Assembly: GCF_011421635.1 (NCBI RefSeq)
Contig: NZ_WTLI01000010.1
Coordinates: 62,001-126,000 of the forward strand
DNA: 64,000 bases
From: Paenibacillus turpanensis
Lineage (GTDB): Bacteria > Bacillota > Bacilli > Paenibacillales > YIM-B00363
Direction: 5' to 3'
The notes under the pieces are model-generated. The model was not told the DNA's origin, made no database searches, and saw only the letters and a program-made list of their open reading frames with translations. The position numbers and the translations under genes were made by a program. Within the stretch, counting starts at the first letter, position 1, and the number at the start of each line of letters is the position of its first letter. This document shows positions 59,241-64,000 of the stretch, piece after piece.

Positions 59241-60326
59241 TTACCCGTGCTTTTCTTGGAATTGCTTCATAAACTGTGCAAGCGCCTCACACGCCTCGTA
59301 AGGAACCGCATTATAAGCCGATGCACGCAAGCCGCCAACGCTGCGATGTCCCTTCAGACCAACAAACCCGGCCTGCTCGGATTCCTTTACAAATTGCTTC
59401 TCCAGCTCCTCGTTTTGCAAGCGGAACGTAATATTCATCATGGAGCGGTTGGTAAGATCGCTTACCCCGCGATAAAAACCGCCGCTTCCATCGATCGCAT
59501 TATAGATCAAGCCTGATTTCTCCGCATTTTTCTTTTCAACGCCTAGAAGTCCGCCTTGATTCTCGATCCATTTCAGGACAAGTCCGACCATATAAATTCC
59601 AAATGAAGGAGGAGTGTTATACAGGGAGTTGTTTGCCGTGTGCGTGCTGTAACGAAGCATCGTCGGAACATGCTTCGGACTGTTCTCCACCAGATCCTGG
59701 CGGGCGATAACAACGGTTACGCCCGATGGGCCGAGGTTTTTCTGAGCGCCCGCGTAAATCATGCCGAACTTGGAAACCTCAAGAGGACGGCTCAAAATAT
59801 CGCTGGACATATCCGCAATAAGTGGAACCGATCCGGTGTCAGGGAATTGCTTGAACTGAACGCCTTCAATGGTTTCATTCGAAGTTAAGTGCAGATAAGC
59901 CGCATTCTCCGGCAGCTCCAGCCCACTTACATCCGGCGTCTTCGTAAATTTGTCAGCTTCCGAGCTGGCCACAACTACTGTGCTGCCAATAAGCTTCGCT
60001 TCTTTAATCGCTTTATCCGCCCAGCTCCCCGTGTGTATGTAGCAGGCCGTTTGGTCCGCACCCAGCAGATTCATAGGAATCATCGCGAATTGTGTACTTG
60101 CCCCGCCTTGCAGGAAGAGCACTTGGTATCCGTCAGGGATCGACAAAATGCGCTTCAGCGAATCAATTGTTTCATTATGTACGGATTCATAAACTCCGCC
60201 GCGATGCGACATTTCCATAATCGACATGCCGGTTTCGCGAAAATCGACAAATTGCTCTTGTGCCTGCTGCAAAACTTCTAATGGCAGGGCAGCCGGTCCT
60301 GCATTAAAATTGTACGCACGTTTCAC
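59241..60326 (-). CDS. serC: SerC, phosphoserine aminotransferase
   Basis: 361 residues from GTG 60326, which follows GAGGAG; the frame runs on to 60416 without a site. The N-terminus RAYNFNAGPAALPLEVL is diagnostic. MSIMEMSHR, LFLQGGASTQFAMIP, and the PLP Lys in MIYAGAQKNLGPSG follow. The C-terminal FVGLKGHRSVGGLRASAYNA closes the active site. It converts phosphohydroxypyruvate to phosphoserine in serine biosynthesis. serA and serB are not adjacent. It has its own promoter at 60373-60401. Confidence 0.97.
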   Translation of the reverse strand: MKRAYNFNAGPAALPLEVLQQAQEQFVDFRETGMSIMEMSHRGGVYESVHNETIDSLKRILSIPDGYQVLFLQGGASTQFAMIPMNLLGADQTACYIHTGSWADKAIKEAKLIGSTVVVASSEADKFTKTPDVSGLELPENAAYLHLTSNETIEGVQFKQFPDTGSVPLIADMSSDILSRPLEVSKFGMIYAGAQKNLGPSGVTVVIARQDLVENSPKHVPTMLRYSTHTANNSLYNTPPSFGIYMVGLVLKWIENQGGLLGVEKKNAEKSGLIYNAIDGSGGFYRGVSDLTNRSMMNITFRLQNEELEKQFVKESEQAGFVGLKGHRSVGGLRASAYNAVPYEACEALAQFMKQFQEKHG

Positions 60327-60372
60327 TGCTTCCACTCCTCTATTTGTCCGTAGGTTCGGATTCGTTATCGTT

Positions 60373-60401
60373 ATGATAGCAAGATTGAAGGGCCCGTTCA
60401 A
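60373..60401 (-). promoter_or_regulatory. Promoter of serC
   Basis: TTGAAC (60396-60401), a 17-bp spacer and TATCAT (60373-60378). It lies about 50 bp before the GTG start. Confidence 0.65.
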
Positions 60402-60430
60402 GGGAATATTTCGCATTTACCATATCAAGA

Positions 60431-60467
60431 AAAAAACCGTGTAGAATTTGTGTCCTACACGGTTTTT
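60431..60467 (-). terminator. Terminator of glnA
   Basis: AAAAACCGTGTAG and CTACACGGTTTTT arms around AATTTGTGTC, 27 bp past the glnA stop, with A and T tracts on both sides. Confidence 0.9.
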
Positions 60468-60493
60468 GGTATGATTTCGAAGATAATTGCAGA

Positions 60494-61918
60494 TTAGCAG
60501 TCGAAGTACAGGTTGTACTCGTACGGATGGATACGGATTCCAACGGACTTCGCTTCAGAACGCTTCAGTTCAGCGTAGTTATCGATGAATTCCTTCGTGA
60601 ATACGCCGCCTTCAAGCAAGAACTCATGATCTGCAACAAGCGCGTCAATCGCTTCTTCAAGGGATCCAGGTACGCTGCGGATATCACCTTTTTCAGACTC
60701 AGGAAGCTCATAGATGTTCTTGTCAACTGGACCATAGCCAAGCTTACGAGGGTCGATCTTGTTCTTGATTCCGTCAAGACCAGCCATCAGCATTGCCGCG
60801 AATGCAAGGTACGGGTTCGCAGTGGAGTCCGGCGTACGGAATTCGATACGAGCTGCTTTCGGAGTAACGGAAGCAACTGGGATACGAACTGCCGCAGAAC
60901 GGTTACCCTTGGAGAATACAAGGTTAACTGGTGCTTCGTAGCCAGGAACCAGACGCTTAAACGAGTTTGTGCTTGGGTTCGTGAAAGCGATCAGAGCTGG
61001 AGCGTGGTGCAGAATACCGCCGATATAGTACATTGCCATTTCGGAAATGTTGCCGTATCCGCCTTTTTCGTAGAACAACGGAGTGCCGTCTTTGAAAATG
61101 GACTGGTGTACGTGCATACCGCTTCCGTTGTCGCCGAACAGAGGCTTTGGCATGAAGGTAGCTACTTTGCCGTATTGGCGTGCAGTATTTGCAACGATAT
61201 ATTTATATTTCAATAGGTTATCAGCTGTTTTAGTAAGAGTGTCGAAACGGAAGTTGATTTCGCCTTGACCTGCAGTCGCCACTTCGTGGTGGTGACGGTC
61301 AATGCGGATGCCTGCTTCCATCATCAAGCGACACATTTCGCTGCGGAGGTCCTGCTGCGTGTCGACCGGTTGAACTGGAACGTAGCCGCCCTTAACCGGT
61401 ACTTTGTACCCAAGGTTTCCGCCTTCTTCTTTACGGCCTGTGTTCCAAGCTGCTTCTTCGGAATCTACTTCGAAGAAGGACTTGTTCATGCCCGTTTCGA
61501 AGCGAACATCGTCAAAAATGAAAAATTCGGATTCAGGACCGAAGTAAGCTGCGTTACCGATGCCTGTTGTTTGCAGATATTCTTCCGCCTTTTGAGCGAT
61601 ACCGCGCGGGTCGCGATCGTAACGCTCGCCTTCCGGCGTATAAATGTCACACATAATAATTAATGTCGGATGCTGCGTGAAAGGATCGATATATGCCGTA
61701 TCCGTAACCGGCATCATCACCATGTCGGAGTTTTCAATGCCGCGGAAGCCTGGGATCGAAGAACCATCGAATGCAACGCCGACTTCAAAAGTCTCAGCTT
61801 CCACTTCTACCGCGGGTACCGAAATGTGCTGAGCTTTACCGGACAAACCTACGAAACGAAAATCCACCCATTCGATATTATTCTCTTTAATTAATTTCAA
61901 AACATTTTCAACTGACAT
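60494..61918 (-). CDS. glnA: Type I glutamine synthetase, 474-residue beta-like form
   Basis: 474 residues from ATG 61918, behind AGGAGG. It has the usual GS motifs: FDGSSIPGFRGIENSDM, FGPESEFFIFD, the HHHEVATAGQGEINFRFD metal region, NGSGMHVHQS and KGNRSAAVRIP. It joins ammonia to glutamate. The length, the ~25-residue insertion between 144 and 190 (EEAAWNTGRKEEGGNLGYK) and Tyr403 in KNIYELP recall the adenylylated GSI-beta class rather than the ~444-residue GSI-alpha of Bacillus. No glnR gene precedes it, but a GlnR/TnrA-type box does. An additional glnRA locus elsewhere is likely. Confidence 0.96.
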   Translation of the reverse strand: MSVENVLKLIKENNIEWVDFRFVGLSGKAQHISVPAVEVEAETFEVGVAFDGSSIPGFRGIENSDMVMMPVTDTAYIDPFTQHPTLIIMCDIYTPEGERYDRDPRGIAQKAEEYLQTTGIGNAAYFGPESEFFIFDDVRFETGMNKSFFEVDSEEAAWNTGRKEEGGNLGYKVPVKGGYVPVQPVDTQQDLRSEMCRLMMEAGIRIDRHHHEVATAGQGEINFRFDTLTKTADNLLKYKYIVANTARQYGKVATFMPKPLFGDNGSGMHVHQSIFKDGTPLFYEKGGYGNISEMAMYYIGGILHHAPALIAFTNPSTNSFKRLVPGYEAPVNLVFSKGNRSAAVRIPVASVTPKAARIEFRTPDSTANPYLAFAAMLMAGLDGIKNKIDPRKLGYGPVDKNIYELPESEKGDIRSVPGSLEEAIDALVADHEFLLEGGVFTKEFIDNYAELKRSEAKSVGIRIHPYEYNLYFDC

Positions 61919-61994
61919 GTTACCCCTCCTAATTCCGAACATTATTTAAATTATAAGCCACTAACGTTCTTGTTTATCGAGACGTCTTGGAGTT

Positions 61995-62023
61995 ATTATA
62001 AAACGAGCAATATATTCCGTCAA
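61995..62023 (-). promoter_or_regulatory. Promoter of glnA
   Basis: TTGACG (62018-62023), a 17-bp spacer and TATAAT (61995-62000) make a near-consensus sigma-A promoter. The predicted start near 61988 gives a 69-nt leader. Confidence 0.8.
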
Positions 62024-62051
62024 TATGTATGTAAGGTATTTTTTACGACGG

Positions 62052-62068
62052 TGTTATGTTTTCTTACA
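62052..62068. promoter_or_regulatory. GlnR/TnrA-type operator upstream of glnA
   Basis: TGTTA-TGTTTTC-TTACA is a perfect TGTNA-N7-TNACA match. It is centred near -72 from the predicted glnA start and 28 bp upstream of the -35 box. Confidence 0.7.
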
Positions 62069-62121
62069 CTTTAGTGAACAGCTTGTCCAATATTTCAAAA
62101 TAGGGTGATCTGTGACAAAAG

Positions 62122-62163
62122 GAAAAGACCGTCCCCAATCATTGAATTGGGAACGATCCGGTT
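62122..62163 (-). terminator. Terminator of the DAHP synthase gene
   Basis: The minus strand reads ACCGG..TTCCCAAT / ATTGGGGACGGT with TTTTCCTTTT after the stem, 22 bp past the stop. Confidence 0.7.
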
Positions 62164-62184
62164 TCTATCACCGTGATATGCGGT

Positions 62185-63228
62185 TTATACCGTTACCGGC
62201 TGCTTCTTCGTATCAAAACGTTTGCCGACGAACGGAGCAAGCTTCTCAAGATCCTGGAGAAGAGCCGCGAACTGATCCGGGAAAAGGGACTGCACGCCGT
62301 CACCTGTCATGGAATTGTCCGGGTCCGTATGCATTTCAATGATCAAACCGTCCGCTCCCGCGCCAACGGCTGCTTTTGTCATCGGCTCCACCAGCTCGCG
62401 CCGTCCTGTCGCATGACTCGGATCCGCGATGACCGGCAGGTGGCTCAGCTGCTTCATAACCGGGATCGCCGCCAGATCGAAGGTATTGCGAGTATACGAT
62501 TCAAATGTACGGATGCCGCGTTCGCAAAGCATTACGTTCGGGTTGCCCCCGGCCAAAATGTATTCCGCCGCATTCAACCACTCGTCGTAGGTTGAGCTAA
62601 ATCCGCGCTTTAGGAGGACAGGCGTTTGAATCGTACCCAGCTTCCGCAGCAGGTCGAAGTTTTGCATATTGCGTGTGCCTACCTGCAAAATATCCGCGTA
62701 CTCCGCGCACACATCAACATACTCCGGAGTCATCACTTCCGTAATGGTAAGCAAGCCGTGCTTGCGTCCCGCTTCCGCCATCATCTGCAAGCCTTCCACG
62801 CCGACGCCTTGGAAGCTGTAAGGTCCCGTTCTCGGCTTAAACGCGCCGCCCCGAAGAACCTGACCGCCGGCCGCCTTCACAAGGCTCGCGATTTCATCAA
62901 TCTGCTCCGGCGTTTCTACCGCGCAAGGACCACCCATAATCACAAGCTGCTCGCCGCCAATTTCAACTCCCTTGATATTAATCACCGTATTGTCGGGATG
63001 AAAATCACGGCTTGCCAGCTTATACGACTTGGAAATCTTCACAACGTTCTCTACATCTTTAAGCTGACGCATATGCTCAACCAGCTTCGGGTCCGCCTTG
63101 CCGATCAGGCCGATTACCGTTTTATCCGTTCCTTTCGAAACATGCGCCTTCACTTCATATTTTTCGATATATTCCACAATCTCTTGAATGCGTTCGTCAG
63201 TAACATGTTTTCCTAAAATAGCGATCAT
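62185..63228 (-). CDS. aroF: DAHP synthase (3-deoxy-7-phosphoheptulonate synthase) with N-terminal ACT-like domain
   Basis: About 347 residues. ATG 63228 is nine bases from GAGGAG and is preferred over ATG 63234, which is only three bases away. The N-terminal ~85 residues form the ferredoxin/ACT-like regulatory domain of the Thermotoga-type enzyme (MIAILGKHVTDERIQEIV). The type I-beta TIM barrel follows: LVIMGGPCAVETPEQI, RGGAFKPRTGPYSFQG, LLKRGFSSTYDEWLNAAEYI, ADPSHATGRRELV. It commits phosphoenolpyruvate and erythrose-4-phosphate to the shikimate pathway. No chorismate mutase domain is fused. Confidence 0.96.
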   Translation of the reverse strand: MIAILGKHVTDERIQEIVEYIEKYEVKAHVSKGTDKTVIGLIGKADPKLVEHMRQLKDVENVVKISKSYKLASRDFHPDNTVINIKGVEIGGEQLVIMGGPCAVETPEQIDEIASLVKAAGGQVLRGGAFKPRTGPYSFQGVGVEGLQMMAEAGRKHGLLTITEVMTPEYVDVCAEYADILQVGTRNMQNFDLLRKLGTIQTPVLLKRGFSSTYDEWLNAAEYILAGGNPNVMLCERGIRTFESYTRNTFDLAAIPVMKQLSHLPVIADPSHATGRRELVEPMTKAAVGAGADGLIIEMHTDPDNSMTGDGVQSLFPDQFAALLQDLEKLAPFVGKRFDTKKQPVTV

Positions 63229-63286
63229 GTTCATTCACTCCTCGATTTTGTACTTCAACGCTTATACGCTTTTAAGCACTAAAGTA

Positions 63287-63316
63287 ACTATAAACAAAAA
63301 GGAGCATGTCCGTCAA
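63287..63316 (-). promoter_or_regulatory. Promoter of the DAHP synthase gene
   Basis: TTGACG (63311-63316), an 18-bp spacer and TATAGT (63287-63292), about 60 bp before the start codon. Confidence 0.65.
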
Positions 63317-63475
63317 CTGTTTTTTTTCGTTGTGAACACGCTCGGTATGAACCTTACGATTTTACTGTCCGTATTTTCTTATGCCGCGCAATTTGAACTT
63401 TACCCTTACGGCTCTTATAGCCCTTAGTGCTGCGACTGCGCAGCAATTGCCGCTCTCCGTTCCCGTCTGCTGTCT

Positions 63476-64000
63476 CTACTTCTTCACGGCCGGCAGCAAA
63501 CGGTCAAAATTCACGGTTCGCTTCAGCTCCCATGTTTCCGGATGCAATGGGTCGAACGCTTCGATAAAGCTAATCACTTCTTTCGTAAGCGGCGTAGGCG
63601 TGGAGGCCCCGGACGTAACCGCAACCTTGCGCGCATGCATCAGCCATTCTGTCTTCAGCTCACTTAAGTCACCGATACGGTACGCCTTAACCCCGGCAAT
63701 CTCCTCCGACACCTGCGCCAGTCGGTTGGAATTGTTGCTGCGCGGATCGCCGACAACGATGGTCACATCGGCTTCGCGCGCCTGCTCCGCTACAGCCTCC
63801 TGCCGCACTTGGGTCGCCAGGCATATTTCATTATGAATTTCCGCTTTCGGAAACTTCCTCAGCAGCTTATTCATAATATGCTTAATATCCCACTGGCTCA
63901 TCGTCGTCTGATTCGTAATTATGATCCGTTCAGCGGAAACGTTAAGCTGATCAATTTCCTCTTCCTTCTCGATCAAGTGCACTTGGCCGGGCGCAACTCC
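63476..64000 (-). CDS. ispH: IspH (4-hydroxy-3-methylbut-2-enyl diphosphate reductase), 5' end beyond window
   Basis: The C-terminal 174 codons of IspH are present. The reading frame continues through the right edge ([16 protein letters not shown] at the edge), so no start is seen. [26 protein letters not shown] (one of the three Fe-S cysteines), [16 protein letters not shown] and [16 protein letters not shown] are diagnostic. It performs the last step of the MEP isoprenoid pathway. The downstream 240 bp to the DAHP synthase gene hold that gene's promoter and no further ORF. Confidence 0.95.
   Translation of the reverse strand, partial: GVAPGQVHLIEKEEEIDQLNVSAERIIITNQTTMSQWDIKHIMNKLLRKFPKAEIHNEICLATQVRQEAVAEQAREADVTIVVGDPRSNNSNRLAQVSEEIAGVKAYRIGDLSELKTEWLMHARKVAVTSGASTPTPLTKEVISFIEAFDPLHPETWELKRTVNFDRLLPAVKK

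Noticed and set aside
62030-62048. A second GlnR-type box next to the glnA -35 (TGTAAGGTATTTTTTACG)
   Set aside because: It has an 8-bp spacer and one arm mismatch; only the box at 62052-62068 is exact.
62112-62595. Plus-strand ORFs opposite the DAHP synthase gene
   Set aside because: They mirror the terminator and coding sequence of a well-supported gene on the other strand.
1-64000. tRNA or rRNA genes, CRISPR arrays, insertion sequences, prophage
   Set aside because: No cloverleaf-like segments, regularly spaced repeats, transposase, integrase or phage structural genes were recognised on reading both strands. A tRNAscan or ISfinder search could still reveal something missed.

Overview
The window looks like chromosomal DNA of an endospore-forming Bacillota, most likely a Paenibacillaceae member. 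The reasons are mid-range base composition, AGGAGG-type ribosome sites, several sporulation-family genes (yhbH, spoVR, prkA, a CotF-like coat gene, an AbrB-type regulator), YesM/YesN two-component pairs next to sugar transporters, and WG-repeat and stalk-domain secreted proteins. No rRNA, tRNA, insertion sequence, prophage or CRISPR array was recognised. The two ends cut through mrpA (left, C-terminus missing) and ispH (right, N-terminus missing).

Layout. 1-4.8 kb: mrpA fragment, a small membrane protein, queF under a preQ1 riboswitch, and a secreted stalk/ankyrin/WG protein. 4.8-8.4 kb: a decayed minus-strand run holding two lipoproteins, a frame-disrupted gene, the tail of a C39-like peptidase and a truncated EssC-like gene; it reads as the remains of a type VII secretion locus. 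8.7-14.7 kb: yhbH, a Gfo/Idh/MocA oxidoreductase facing an AraC regulator, a DUF421 membrane protein, a CotF-like protein and an unknown protein. 14.7-23.8 kb: nine co-directional genes, namely histidine kinase, response regulator, membrane protein, complete oligopeptide ABC transporter and an embedded DUF1028 protein. 24-28.7 kb: AraC regulator, full secreted copper amine oxidase, spoVR. 28.7-36 kb: four signalling genes (two KinA-like kinases, CheR, a HAMP-GAF hybrid kinase). 36-48.5 kb: alpha-glucosidase, polar amino acid ABC transporter, VanY-type lipoprotein, DCC protein and truncated haemoglobin on either side of an Fnr/Crp-type box, prkA, a DUF2161 nuclease-like protein, an FAD oxidoreductase and an MFS transporter. 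48.6-56.9 kb: sugar ABC transporter, YesM/YesN pair, coiled-coil membrane protein and phosphodiester glycosidase. 57-64 kb: a 32-residue membrane peptide, AbrB-like regulator, trmL, a PhoP-like regulator, serC, glnA, DAHP synthase and ispH.

The main unexpected pattern is four perfect matches to the GlnR/TnrA operator (TGTNA-N7-TNACA), each in a promoter of a gene set that would supply nitrogen: the peptide-transport operon, the copper amine oxidase, the polar amino acid transporter and glnA. Two boxes lie at or just past the predicted start (a repressor position). The other two lie about 72-73 bp upstream with nearly identical geometry. This suggests a local nitrogen-scavenging regulon with two possibly new members. 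A second theme is that the three partners of the PrkA-YhbH-SpoVR module all lie in this window but about 17-19 kb apart.
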